A DNA stretch of 64,000 bases from Shewanella japonica (lineage in GTDB: Bacteria; Pseudomonadota; Gammaproteobacteria; Enterobacterales; Shewanellaceae). The stretch lies in the NCBI RefSeq assembly GCF_002075795.1, contig NZ_CP020472.1:1595001-1659000 (forward strand). Reading direction: 5' to 3'. Below the pieces are notes generated by a model that saw nothing but the letters and a program-made list of their open reading frames with translations, did no database searches and was not told where the DNA came from. Shown piece after piece: positions 46,607-54,974 of this stretch (within the stretch, counting starts at the first letter, position 1; every line of letters starts with the position of its first letter). The translations under genes and the position numbers were made by a program.

Positions 46607-47461
46607 TTATTGTCTTGCTAAACGGTGCGTCTCTGGAGGTTGCTCAAGGTCGCTTCTGAATGGGTTGATATCCAATCCACCGCGGCGAGTATAACGTGCA
46701 TAAACAGTGAGCTTAGTACAATGACAGTATCGTTTTAGGTCGGTAAAAATACGCTCTACACATTGCTCATGAAATTCATTATGTTGGCGGAATGAGATTA
46801 AATAGCGCAATAGCTTTTCATGATTAATCTTTGGGCCTTGATAACGGATCATCACACTTCCCCAATCAGGCTGTGAAGTGATTAAACAGTTAGATTTTAA
46901 TAAGTTTGATGTGAGTGTTTCGACAACATTTTTCTCTTCAGTGCTGTCTTGCAAGTACTCAGGGTTAAATTCATAATCATTGACTTCAATATCTAGCTCA
47001 TCGATACAATTGCCAGGTAGTTCAACAATACGTTGAGTATTGAAATGCTTAGGCTCAATCACTTTCACTGTTACCTTACCATTAGCGCATTGGCTTAAGT
47101 CAGTGGTTAAGGTTTGCTGAACGTGGTCTACACTGTCAAAACGTGTTTGGTTAAAGCTGTTTAAATACAACTTGAACGATTTTGATTCGATTAAATTATC
47201 ACTTTCGATAGCAAGGTAAACTTCAATCATTGCGACCATAGGTTTACCTTTGGCGTTCAACCAAGATAACTCGTAGCCAGTCCAAATATCTGCCCCTTGA
47301 AACGGCAGAGTATCAGTTAATTCAATAGCGTCGCGATTAAGTTTACGAGGAACCCCTTGCAGCAGTGAAGCATCATATTCTGCTTGATATTGCGTCGATT
47401 GACCTAAAGTGAGTCCTTTAAGTGCATCTGCATCACTATAGGGGTCGTGATTGTGTGTCAT
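46607..47461 (-). CDS. queF: QueF, NADPH-dependent 7-cyano-7-deazaguanine reductase
   Basis: 284 residues, the long (type II, tandem T-fold) QueF. It reduces preQ0 to preQ1 in queuosine synthesis. The QueF motif E92-SKSFKLY and the catalytic C192 in [14 protein letters not shown] (aligning with E. coli C190), with D199 as acid/base, are present. Divergent from syd. Confidence 0.95.
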   Translation of the reverse strand: MTHNHDPYSDADALKGLTLGQSTQYQAEYDASLLQGVPRKLNRDAIELTDTLPFQGADIWTGYELSWLNAKGKPMVAMIEVYLAIESDNLIESKSFKLYLNSFNQTRFDSVDHVQQTLTTDLSQCANGKVTVKVIEPKHFNTQRIVELPGNCIDELDIEVNDYEFNPEYLQDSTEEKNVVETLTSNLLKSNCLITSQPDWGSVMIRYQGPKINHEKLLRYLISFRQHNEFHEQCVERIFTDLKRYCHCTKLTVYARYTRRGGLDINPFRSDLEQPPETHRLARQ

Positions 47462-47520
47462 CTAGTCTGTTTCCGTGTCAAAATAGACTTTTATTATAAC
47501 CCAAAACTGGAGCATCTTAA

Positions 47521-48168
47521 GTGTCTTGTTCAACTTCATTGGAACATTTTTCTAGCCGTTATATACAAGCTTATCAGGATGTATTAGACGAGTTACCCCG
47601 TTATTTCCCACTTGGGCAAGGATCCGCTTGTATTGAAGGCAAGTATGATCTTGAATCTGACGGTGCGGTTTTTTGGAAAGCGGTAAAACGAAAAAGTAAT
47701 TCAGATTTCAGTAATGTAGAACATGCATTAGACATCAAGCTTCATCAAGACATTAATGCCTTTTATGGTGAGTTTTTTTCTGCGCCACTTTTTTTCGATT
47801 CTAAATGGGGCGAAGGGGAGTTACTGCAGGTTTGGAACCAGCAAGATTTTGAATCTTTGCAACAAAATGTAATTGGCCACTTAATGATGAAGAAAAAGCT
47901 TAAACAAGCACCAACTTGGTTTGTTGGCGTTTTAGGTGATGGCGAACAGATGATTACTGTCGATAATGAAGATGGCAGTGTGTGGATTGAAATTCCAGGT
48001 GATAGGCCCAAAGATAAATTAGCCGATAGTCTTGCGGAATTTATTGATGCGCTAACACCACGAGTAACGCCGCCGGTAGAGCCGATTGTAGAGGAATATG
48101 TTGCTCATCCAGGTATTTGGCAGCGAATGAAAATGATGTGGAATGATTTGATTAAAGGCAAGAAATAA
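47521..48168 (+). CDS. syd: Syd, SecY-interacting protein
   Basis: 215 residues starting at GTG 47521. It matches Syd from YFPLGQGSACIEG through WKAVKRKSNSDFSNVEHALDI, FFSAPLFFDSKWGEGELLQVW and the GDRPKDKLADSLAEFIDAL C-terminal segment. Syd is a cytosolic protein that binds the SecY translocon and interferes with defective SecY complexes. The C-terminus here runs about 35 residues past the core. Confidence 0.92.
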   Translation: MSCSTSLEHFSSRYIQAYQDVLDELPRYFPLGQGSACIEGKYDLESDGAVFWKAVKRKSNSDFSNVEHALDIKLHQDINAFYGEFFSAPLFFDSKWGEGELLQVWNQQDFESLQQNVIGHLMMKKKLKQAPTWFVGVLGDGEQMITVDNEDGSVWIEIPGDRPKDKLADSLAEFIDALTPRVTPPVEPIVEEYVAHPGIWQRMKMMWNDLIKGKK

Positions 48169-48188
48169 TTGCTTATTCGGACATAAAA

Positions 48189-48237
48189 TAAAAAAGCCAG
48201 GCTATAGATCAGGCTATAGATGCGGTCTGGCTTTTTT
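48189..48237 (+). terminator. Terminator of syd
   Basis: Arms of AAAAAAGCCAG and CTGGCTTTTTT (48190-48200 with 48226-48236) enclose a 25-nt loop that contains a short direct repeat (GGCTATAGAT twice). A T-run follows. The direction suits syd; it could also act on the minus strand. Confidence 0.7.
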
Positions 48238-48305
48238 ATTGAATGAACCGATAATGCGTTATCAGCTAACTCGTTGTATTAGTATCTATTGACGAGAAGA
48301 TAATT

Positions 48306-49079
48306 TTACTGATGATCCCATGAGATATTCGATACAATTCGACATGGCTCGCACCTAAAGTGGAACATGTCTAATAATGGCTCATCTAAACGCCACGCTT
48401 TTGAGCCGCAACGTGGACAAGCTCGGTTTTTTTCACTGGCAAGGTTTTCGCCACCGACACGGTATAAATAATAATAAGTTGGGATTTTAGTTAAATACTC
48501 AACTCCGCCCCTGATATCCCAGCCCCGTCTAAATAAATCACTTTGATGACTGGTAATTTCTTCTAATGCTGCAAATTCAGCCTTTGTGGCCGCTGCCATT
48601 TGTAATTCATCACAGGCTTGCCACTCTGTCTGCCAGCGAATGACGCGTTTATGATCGCCGTTAAAGGTTGCAGGCAGCTGATACAGTGGAATGGGGAGTA
48701 AGTTATCGCCAGATCGGATAGGTGAACACATATGTACATAGCTGGTATATAACACTTGCCAGCTAGGCTGCTCCGTATTGCTGACTTCAGAGTTAATATC
48801 TTGGCCTATATATTTCTCGCGCGGTGCTAACAGTTTTGCGTCTGTTAATTGTTGTAAGGCTTGTTTAGTCCAAGGACTATTGTGACGAGTTGCTAAGCTG
48901 GTTTTTTCTGGCATCAACAATCGCACTTTAAACTCACCTTCGTTAAAGGCGACTGCAAATTCTCTTCCCAATATTTGACCGTTTGCTCGTAATGATTCGA
49001 GATAATGGTTGATGGCTTTTTCTGCCGCGGTGATGGTGGTATCCGCAAAACATTCAAATCTGAGCTCAGTGACAAACAT
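48306..49079 (-). CDS. DUF2310 Zn-ribbon protein
   Basis: 257 residues of the Zn-ribbon-containing, possibly nucleic-acid-binding family (DUF2310). The zinc ribbon is C-terminal: CPRCGSKAW, then FRCEPCRIVSN, two CxxC pairs. Upstream, DIRGGVEYLTKIPTYYYLYR is a family hallmark. Function unknown. Confidence 0.85.
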   Translation of the reverse strand: MFVTELRFECFADTTITAAEKAINHYLESLRANGQILGREFAVAFNEGEFKVRLLMPEKTSLATRHNSPWTKQALQQLTDAKLLAPREKYIGQDINSEVSNTEQPSWQVLYTSYVHMCSPIRSGDNLLPIPLYQLPATFNGDHKRVIRWQTEWQACDELQMAAATKAEFAALEEITSHQSDLFRRGWDIRGGVEYLTKIPTYYYLYRVGGENLASEKNRACPRCGSKAWRLDEPLLDMFHFRCEPCRIVSNISWDHQ

Positions 49080-49158
49080 GGGAGTTCCGTTAATGTGTTA
49101 AGTGTTTGGGTGTCGTTAAAAAGTCTTGTGGTCAATCTAATTTAAACTAATAACAGCC

Positions 49159-49494
49159 TTATGATTGATTTTCTAATTGGGCGATACGCTGTTCTAGCGA
49201 TTCAATTTTTTTGTCAAAGTCAGCTTTCATTTGTTGAATTTGCGTTTGAAATAGTTGCTCAAGTTGTTGTCGCTCAGTATTGGCTGTTTGTTTGGTCGAC
49301 TCTAGCGCATCGCCTAGATCTGGCAAGGTTTGCCACTGATCTTTTGGGATAGCTTTAAACTGTTGCAAGCCTTGGATTAACAAAGGCATTGGCACTTTAC
49401 CACCCAGTTTTCCTTTTACTAATGCCATCGTCGGAGTGTGGCCATTCATTGCAATGGTTTTGGCCGCTGCGAGGACTTGTTCGATTGGACTCAT
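49159..49494 (-). CDS. Conserved hypothetical protein with C-terminal coiled coil
   Basis: 111 residues. The N-terminal ~60 (VLAAAKTIAMNGHTPTMALVKGKLG) look like a KfrA-type/small HTH domain in which TPTMALVKGKL would be the recognition region, and residues 70-110 are a strong heptad coiled coil (LEQLFQTQIQQMKADFDKKI). Function is unknown. It lies 79 bp from the DUF2310 gene on the same strand. Confidence 0.7.
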   Translation of the reverse strand: MSPIEQVLAAAKTIAMNGHTPTMALVKGKLGGKVPMPLLIQGLQQFKAIPKDQWQTLPDLGDALESTKQTANTERQQLEQLFQTQIQQMKADFDKKIESLEQRIAQLENQS

Positions 49495-49688
49495 AATTAG
49501 TGAAAATCCTCAATGTTGATTGGTGAAAATGATGATTTAATCAAATGTTATTTTAAAAATATAATAAAATCAATAATATAACTTTTGGCATGCTTTTAGC
49601 TTAATCATAATGGACAACATTATAACGTATCTCAAAAACAGTTTGAGTAGAAATTACGTGAGAATCATTTTAATAATAAGGAAGTATC

Positions 49689-50075
49689 ATGAAAGCAAAA
49701 TTGGGTTTAGCATTGTTAATGGCTGTAAGCAGTCTTTCATTGAGTGGTTGTGTGTTGAATGTGGGTGATCACGAAGGTAATCGCAGCAGCTCTTATTGGG
49801 AAAAACAACAACAAACTAATCGTACTAATTTATCTAAGTTGACGATTGGTATGGCGCGAGATCAAGTAACGACTCTAATGGGTACTGCTGATTTCAGTGA
49901 GGCTTATGTTACTCAAGCTGACGCAGACAGTCCGAAAAAAGAAGTCCATGTATTCTTTTATCGTACTCAGTGGAGCAAAGGTGATGGTAAAACCACTAAG
50001 GATGAATGTACTCCTGTGGTGATCAGTGATAATAAATTAGTTGGTTGGGGCGATACGGCTTACCAAAAAATCTAG
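49689..50075 (+). CDS. DUF3192 lipoprotein
   Basis: 128 residues. A signal peptide ends in lipobox LSLSGC (Cys 21). The rest is a BamE/SmpA-like DUF3192 domain with LSKLTIGMARDQVTTLMGTAD and HVFFYRTQWSKGDGKTTKDE. AGGAAG precedes the ATG. Probably outer-membrane anchored; role unknown. Confidence 0.88.
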   Translation: MKAKLGLALLMAVSSLSLSGCVLNVGDHEGNRSSSYWEKQQQTNRTNLSKLTIGMARDQVTTLMGTADFSEAYVTQADADSPKKEVHVFFYRTQWSKGDGKTTKDECTPVVISDNKLVGWGDTAYQKI

Positions 50076-50088
50076 ACTGTAGTTACTG

Positions 50089-50319
50089 TTATTGCCTTAA
50101 TAATACGTCCAGTTGGTCGACGAGTTCTGACCACTGGGCGTCTTGCGTTAAGGCCTCTGTAATAAATGCTTTTTGTGCTTCATTCCAAAAGCTAGCTTGG
50201 GTAATTGGTATTTCGTTAGGAATGTTATGCGTAGTAATAAAGTGCTCAATTCCAGTCGGTGATGCATCCAGTCCGAGTTGTTCAAATAGGTGGTTTAACG
50301 TTATTGAGGTGGTATCCAT
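50089..50319 (-). CDS. DUF2789 family protein
   Basis: 76 residues matching DUF2789 across its length: TTSITLNHLFEQLGLDAS at the start and ASFWNEAQKAFITEALTQDA in the middle. Short helical proteins of unknown function found in marine Gammaproteobacteria. It is convergent with the DUF3192 gene, 13 bp apart. Confidence 0.8.
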   Translation of the reverse strand: MDTTSITLNHLFEQLGLDASPTGIEHFITTHNIPNEIPITQASFWNEAQKAFITEALTQDAQWSELVDQLDVLLRQ

Positions 50320-50446
50320 GATGACGACCTTATTAAGAAGTGAATGGACTTATCTGCATTAAGCCTAGGCGAGCGGATTAAAATTGCAATATGTTTCAAA
50401 CTTGTTAACTTGTAACTATTCACTGAACTTCAATGAGACTGAAATT

Positions 50447-51076
50447 ATGGAACAGACTACTATGGCGGAATATCGTGCAGTGTACCTGACAGCAGAAGAT
50501 TTACGGGTGGCTGCGTCGATAATATATAACGCCTATCATGATGATCCGTTTTTCATTGAAGCCTTGTCCACGGCTAATAAAGCCAGTTACGAGCAAAAAT
50601 TACGTGCCGCTATCAGGGAAGAATTAACTGAATTATGGCAGCAAGAGCAACCTTTAATTGGCTGGTTTAATGGTGAAAGATTGATTGGTGTTGCGTGCGT
50701 GATTACTCATCAAGTGCCATTAGGTGAAAGCCGCTATTGGCATTGGCGTTTGAAAATGGTGCTGGGAACCGGTTGGAGCTCCACGCAAGCATTAATCAAC
50801 AAAGAGAATAGTATTTTAGAAAGCCTACCAAGTAATCAATATGGCATTCTGCAGTTTATAGCGTTATCGCCCATTGAACAGGGTAAAGGGAATGGCGCTA
50901 AATTGATTCACGCTGTGTTAAGTTGGTGTGATGACCAACCTGAACTCGATGGTATCGGCGTGTTTATTAATAATCCTAAACACAGTGAGTTATTTATCCG
51001 TGAGGGTTTTCAGCACCTTTCTCAACTAACGATCGGCACTGTAGATGGTGAAGTATTGATATATTCGAGTAAATAA
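50447..51076 (+). CDS. GNAT-family N-acetyltransferase
   Basis: 209 residues from ATG 50447 (ATG 50462 is a possible alternative; the TTG at 50384 is unlikely). The acetyl-CoA motif A is present as LQFIALSPIEQGKGNGAKLI (Q-x-x-G-x-G/A), with VFINNPKHSELFIREGF as motif B. Substrate unknown. Followed 57 bp later by a DUF962 gene. Confidence 0.82.
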   Translation: MEQTTMAEYRAVYLTAEDLRVAASIIYNAYHDDPFFIEALSTANKASYEQKLRAAIREELTELWQQEQPLIGWFNGERLIGVACVITHQVPLGESRYWHWRLKMVLGTGWSSTQALINKENSILESLPSNQYGILQFIALSPIEQGKGNGAKLIHAVLSWCDDQPELDGIGVFINNPKHSELFIREGFQHLSQLTIGTVDGEVLIYSSK

Positions 51077-51133
51077 CTCGGTTCGCAGTTTATATAGTGA
51101 GCGTATTGATTTAATCGCTAGGTAGGATGGAAA

Positions 51134-51457
51134 ATGAGCACGAAAAAATACCAAGACTTTAATTCTTTTTATCCTTTTTATTTATCTCAACATCAAGATG
51201 TAACATGCAGACGACTTCACTATATCGGTAGCGGAATTATTGTGGTCATGTTGATTATAGTGTTGTTATCACAACAATGGTGGCTTTTATGGACATTGCC
51301 CGTAATCGGTTATGGCTTTGCTTGGGTTGGTCACTTCTTCTTTGAAAAGAATAAACCCGCCACATTTGAGTACCCCTTTTATAGTTTACTTGCTGACTGG
51401 GTCATGTTTGCACAAATGTTAAAAAATAAACTCGGCCTCAAGAAAAACTCTGGTTAA
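51134..51457 (+). CDS. DUF962/Mpo1-like membrane protein
   Basis: 107 residues. An N-terminal FNSFYPFYLSQHQDVTCRRLHYIG block, two membrane helices (about 30-45 and 48-65), and GHFFFEKNKPATFEYPFYSLLADWVMF are the DUF962/YGL010w signature. The yeast relative Mpo1 is an Fe-dependent dioxygenase of 2-hydroxy fatty acids; HxxxG and ExNxP residues are conserved here. Confidence 0.85.
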   Translation: MSTKKYQDFNSFYPFYLSQHQDVTCRRLHYIGSGIIVVMLIIVLLSQQWWLLWTLPVIGYGFAWVGHFFFEKNKPATFEYPFYSLLADWVMFAQMLKNKLGLKKNSG

Positions 51458-51471
51458 GTGTTAATCAGGAA

Positions 51472-51489
51472 TGTAAGAGATCTCTCACC
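51472..51489 (+). promoter_or_regulatory. GacA/UvrY box upstream of the first CsrB-like RNA
   Basis: TGTAAGAGATCTCTCACC closely resembles the upstream activating palindrome of csrB in E. coli (TGTGAGAGATCTCTTACA type). It lies 158 bp before the -10-like TACAAT at 51647, in agreement with the distance in known UvrY/GacA targets. Confidence 0.85.
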
Positions 51490-51646
51490 TTACTGTAGGT
51501 TTTCATATTCTTTAATCGAGTTAATTTCTTTTATTTAATTTTTATGTTCTTTTAAAACAATAATTTAGTTGTTTTAGTTTGACGTAGGCTATTGTGAATA
51601 TTTTGTTTCATCCACTTTTTTCCATTTTTCTATTACATGATTTCAA

Positions 51647-51652
51647 TACAAT
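51647..51652 (+). promoter_or_regulatory. Candidate -10 box of the first CsrB-like RNA
   Basis: TACAAT, with no strong -35, as expected for an activator-dependent promoter. Transcription would begin near 51659. Located by its fixed spacing from the GacA/UvrY box. Confidence 0.5.
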
Positions 51653-51658
51653 AAAGTC

Positions 51659-52141
51659 ACTAAGCAATTAATTGAATGACTAAACAAATCGTTACAGGAA
51701 GTAACTTTTTAAAAAGTCAGTGAACAGTAATAGTAGTGCTTAGAAAGTATTTGGCGATTAACACTCAGGATGAGAGTTATTGATACGAATACATGTAATG
51801 ATTTTCAGGATGAAAGTAGGACACGCTCAAGGAGTGGGCAAAAGCTCAGTTAAGGATTAACTGAAACATGGATGACCCCAAGTCAGGAAGATATGGGTAG
51901 CAGGAAGCAAATACCAGGAAGGTAATTTTAGGAGTTAGATTCGGTCAAAAGGATTGACTGTTCAAAGGATTGAGAACTCAAGTATGGCTTAAAAGGCATA
52001 TACAAGGATATTGAGTAAAAAAGGAATAAGGGAGCAAGGAGCAAGACGATTCGCAAGGATGGAGCAGGGAGCACAACTTAGCAGGATGGCTAACAAAGCG
52101 TAAAACTGGCGCAACCTTACATGTTAGGGTTGCGCTTTTTA
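51659..52141 (+). ncRNA. csrB: CsrB/CsrC-family sRNA, copy 1 (CsrA-sequestering)
   Basis: No ORF, but about 21 GGA motifs, many as AGGA or CAGGAUG and several in loops of short hairpins (GTTAC-AGGAA-GTAAC at 51692; TTTC-AGGAT-GAAA near 51803). The 3' end resembles E. coli CsrB (GGAGCAGGGAGCA... then AGCAGGATGGCTAAC). A rho-independent terminator (52109-52135 plus T-run) ends it. Known role: the RNA binds many CsrA dimers through GGA motifs and relieves CsrA repression of translation. The start is inferred from promoter spacing. Confidence 0.88.
52109..52141 (+). terminator. Terminator of CsrB-like RNA 1
   Basis: An 8-bp GC-rich stem (52109-52116 with 52128-52135) and a T-run at 52136-52140. 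Confidence 0.85.
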
Positions 52142-52213
52142 TTATATGAGATATTCATTTGTTAAATATGTGAACAGCTTAACCGCTTCAAAAGTGCATT
52201 TGTCTACCCGATT

Positions 52214-52231
52214 TGTAAGAGATATCTCACA
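52214..52231 (+). promoter_or_regulatory. GacA/UvrY box upstream of the second CsrB-like RNA
   Basis: TGTAAGAGATATCTCACA, an 18-bp near-perfect palindrome of the GacA/UvrY type, ends 157 bp before the -10-like box at 52388. Confidence 0.85.
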
Positions 52232-52387
52232 AGAGATGTGAGAATAATCGCTTTTAAAATAGACTTACACTAAACGATTTTTTTAAGTTGTTGATAATTA
52301 TGGCTTTATGATGTTTGTTCGAAATTCGCAGTGTTGTTTTTTTGTTAATTTGCTGTTTTGTGCATATTTATTTATTCGTACATCTCT

Positions 52388-52393
52388 TAAAAT
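52388..52393 (+). promoter_or_regulatory. Candidate -10 box of the second CsrB-like RNA
   Basis: TAAAAT, spaced 157 bp from the second GacA/UvrY box; transcription would begin near 52400. No good -35 box is visible. Confidence 0.5.
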
Positions 52394-52399
52394 ATACCC

Positions 52400-52872
52400 A
52401 AGCAGTAAATGCACGAGAGAGATAATTTGTTCATCAGGATGATGATTAAGAATACACTTTCTCGACGACAGTAAAACAACCGTTATGGATAACGGCAGTG
52501 TCAAAGGATGATACTGACATCATTAAGATGAAAGGTTTTATTGTAGAAAAGGATTTTTAGGACATCAATAAAAGGATTTACGCTGTTATGGATAACAGTG
52601 ATTGCATTGGATGCAAATGATTGAATCATGGATGTCATGGAAGAAAACCAAGGACGAATTAAAGGACACGCTTAAGGATTTGAGCAGGCTCGGTCAAGGG
52701 ATAATCGAGTAAGAGGGACAGTACTTCAGTGTACAAGGAACATCAAGGATTGAATAAGGATAGCGCACGGAGCAAGTTAGACGCATGGATGGTGCAGGGA
52801 GCACAAAAATAGCAGGAAGGCTTAACAAGAGTACAAGAGGCCGCGGCAATTTATTGTCGCGGTCTTTCTTTT
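52400..52872 (+). ncRNA. csrC: CsrB/CsrC-family sRNA, copy 2 (CsrA-sequestering)
   Basis: About 22 GGA motifs in 470 nt with no ORF. Its 3' third is similar to copy 1 (GGAGCAAG ... GCATGGATGGTGCAGGGAGCAC, then TAGCAGGAAGGCTTAAC), but the rest has diverged, so the pair is an old duplication. A GC-rich terminator (52839-52864 and T-rich tail) ends it. The csrC name is by convention for a second copy; it is not a strict orthologue claim. Confidence 0.87.
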
Positions 52873-52875
52873 GGA
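52839..52875 (+). terminator. Terminator of CsrB-like RNA 2
   Basis: Stem from about 52839-52849 with 52854-52864 (one G-U pair), 4-nt loop, and a T-rich tail (TTTCTTTT). Confidence 0.8.
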
Positions 52876-53117
52876 ATTTGTAAAGTTTGGACTCAAGTTT
52901 ATTTCGGCAAGGTGAAGCTTTAATTACCGTTATTTTTTACTTTTTAAAGGCGTGCATTGGTTCAGGCATTCTGGTGTAAGTGAAAACTCTACTTTACCTC
53001 TACTTTTACTATGACTTTTCACGCTTATTATCGTGTTTTTAAAAGTGTTAGCGACAGATATAAAAAACGCCATCAAAATGATAGCGTTAGTGATAATAAA
53101 GCGCATCAATGTTGTTA

Positions 53118-53504
53118 TTATCGGCATTTACCCGAATTGCAGCTCGAAGCACCGCCGCAGCCACCAAATTTGCCTTTAGCCATTGGTGCGTCCATCCATT
53201 CAGGCTCTGGGAAAATTGGCCAATTAATTTTTTCAATTTTTTTGCCGTGCATGTTGATATGACCACGGTATTGGTTAATACCGTCGGTGCTGAACTCAAA
53301 CATGAATTTAGCTCGCCAACATAACCCTGTTGTACCGCCAATACTCGGTTTTGCCGACTCCATTGCGATAGCAAGCAGTTGAACCTTCTGACCGGCGCAA
53401 GACTTTTCAGCATAACGGCGGCTGATCTCTGCCATTTGGCGTAATTGCCAAAAAAATGCAGCGACCACTACAACGGCAACGATTAATATAAAATCTGACA
53501 TCAT
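53118..53504 (-). CDS. DUF3301 membrane-anchored protein
   Basis: 128 residues. An N-terminal membrane helix (FILIVAVVVVAAFFW) is followed by EISRRYAEKSCAGQKVQLLAIA and YRGHINMHGKKIEKINWP, all DUF3301 hallmarks. The C-terminus is Gly/Cys-rich (GGCGGASSCNSGKC). Function unknown. Its start overlaps the DUF3549 stop by 4 nt, so the two genes are coupled. Confidence 0.82.
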   Translation of the reverse strand: MMSDFILIVAVVVVAAFFWQLRQMAEISRRYAEKSCAGQKVQLLAIAMESAKPSIGGTTGLCWRAKFMFEFSTDGINQYRGHINMHGKKIEKINWPIFPEPEWMDAPMAKGKFGGCGGASSCNSGKCR

Positions 53505-54526
53505 TGGCTTACGGCCCTAAATAATCCGCCAATGGCGGAAGAAAGTGTGGCGCTGCGGTCGGTACTTCTTAAGTCTAGTAATAGCGATTCTCGCAGGCTT
53601 GGTATTGCTACGATATCAGCAAATACTTGATTAAAGAAGTTTTGCGGTTGATTGGCTAAAACTTCTAGATAAAGTTTGCGAGTTGCATCATCTTTTAATG
53701 CTATCCAGCTTCTTGCTGCAATAGTGATCAATAAGTTTTCATCTAATTGCTGAAAATTAACCAACTGTTTAATGGCTTTTTGGGTTAATTCAGGCTGAGA
53801 CGATAGCGCTCGCAGATAGATATGTTTGTGCTCAATGTCTGCTGCCGATAATTTATCAAAAATGGTTTCGGCCAACGATTTTGAGATGGTGACATGTTCT
53901 AAACACTGACACACAGCAGCTTGTACTTCTAAAGGCGCGAATGAAAATGATGCATTGATGTGTTTGTCATGATCAAATTTGTCTAAACGAACACAGACAT
54001 CAGCAATGCCCTGTAAACCCAATTGTTGCCAATTATCGCTTTGGGCTTGTGTTTCATCTAACTGTGCAAAATATTGAGCCGCATATTCATATTGTGCAGA
54101 TGCTTGTTGGCTTAGCTGTTTTTTTACCAATGCGTTAAATAATGCTAACTTTTCTTGGCTTGGTTTAAAGCTAAATGGGTGATTGGCGTAGCGTTCTTGT
54201 TCTTCATCAGTTAACGCTTTTGTTGGATCACGTCCTAGTGCTTCTAAAATCATTTTAATGAACTGACTACGTTGTGCTGGTGACAGTAATCCTCGCTCAT
54301 CTAACGGGAGCTTTAAAAACCAGATAAAAGGTGGCTGGTCTTCACGCCAAAATACAATGGCAAATTGAGCGTGACCTTGAATTGGATAAGGGTAAGGCGT
54401 GTTTAGCGCTTCAATTTGGCTAAATAGCACAGGGTCGATATTGGCTACTCTGCGGCCTAAATCATAAACCTGAAATTGGGTATTAGCAGTGTCGAGGAAT
54501 TGGCTTAAGGTTTCGAGTTGTGTCAT
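53501..54526 (-). CDS. DUF3549 family protein
   Basis: 341 residues, DUF3549 throughout: TLSQFLDTANTQFQVYDLGRRVANID, AIVFWREDQPPFIWFLKLPLDERGLL and an alpha-helical HEAT-like remainder. A family restricted to Gammaproteobacteria, of unknown function. Co-transcribed with the DUF3301 gene. Confidence 0.85.
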   Translation of the reverse strand: MTQLETLSQFLDTANTQFQVYDLGRRVANIDPVLFSQIEALNTPYPYPIQGHAQFAIVFWREDQPPFIWFLKLPLDERGLLSPAQRSQFIKMILEALGRDPTKALTDEEQERYANHPFSFKPSQEKLALFNALVKKQLSQQASAQYEYAAQYFAQLDETQAQSDNWQQLGLQGIADVCVRLDKFDHDKHINASFSFAPLEVQAAVCQCLEHVTISKSLAETIFDKLSAADIEHKHIYLRALSSQPELTQKAIKQLVNFQQLDENLLITIAARSWIALKDDATRKLYLEVLANQPQNFFNQVFADIVAIPSLRESLLLDLRSTDRSATLSSAIGGLFRAVSQ

Positions 54527-54646
54527 GAGAGCTTATTTTTCGCGATTAACTTGCCGCTATTATAGGGTTAACTGCCGCCTGATGATATGATTAGTCGCAC
54601 AAACACCTGTGATATTTTCAAACCGTTTAAGCGATAATCTTCTGTT

Positions 54647-54964
54647 ATGCCTTATATTCAAACTGTTCAATTACTAGAGTCGCTGGAACAGCAACTTAAA
54701 ATCAATCATTTATGGTCAATCCAATCGCCATCTGATGCTGAGCTTGCCAGTGTCGCTCCATTTGCCTGTGATACGTTACGTTTCGAGCAATGGCTGCAAT
54801 TTATTTTTATTCCTAAGATGTCGATGTTGATCCGAACACAATCGCCGTTACCTAGCAAAATTTCACTGGCTCCGATGGCTGAGCGTGTGTGGGGCAATCG
54901 AGCTGAACTCGCTGAGTTAACCAAGCTTTTAGCTGTATTAGATAATCTGTTAACGGGTCAATAA
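54647..54964 (+). CDS. yqcC: YqcC family protein
   Basis: 105 residues with YqcC features: LLESLEQQLKINHLW, SVAPFACDTLRFEQWLQFIFIPKM and ISLAPMAERVWG. In E. coli yqcC, truC and yqcA form one operon, and here the same three occur in order. Function unknown. Confidence 0.88.
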   Translation: MPYIQTVQLLESLEQQLKINHLWSIQSPSDAELASVAPFACDTLRFEQWLQFIFIPKMSMLIRTQSPLPSKISLAPMAERVWGNRAELAELTKLLAVLDNLLTGQ

Positions 54965-54974
54965 GGTGAAAGTG

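Noticed and set aside
51134-53117. Small ORFs in the 51.5-53.1 kb gap (for example 52298-52504 and 52930-53127) as genes
   Set aside because: They overlap the RNA promoter or the untranslated trailer, lack ribosome sites and have no family resemblance.
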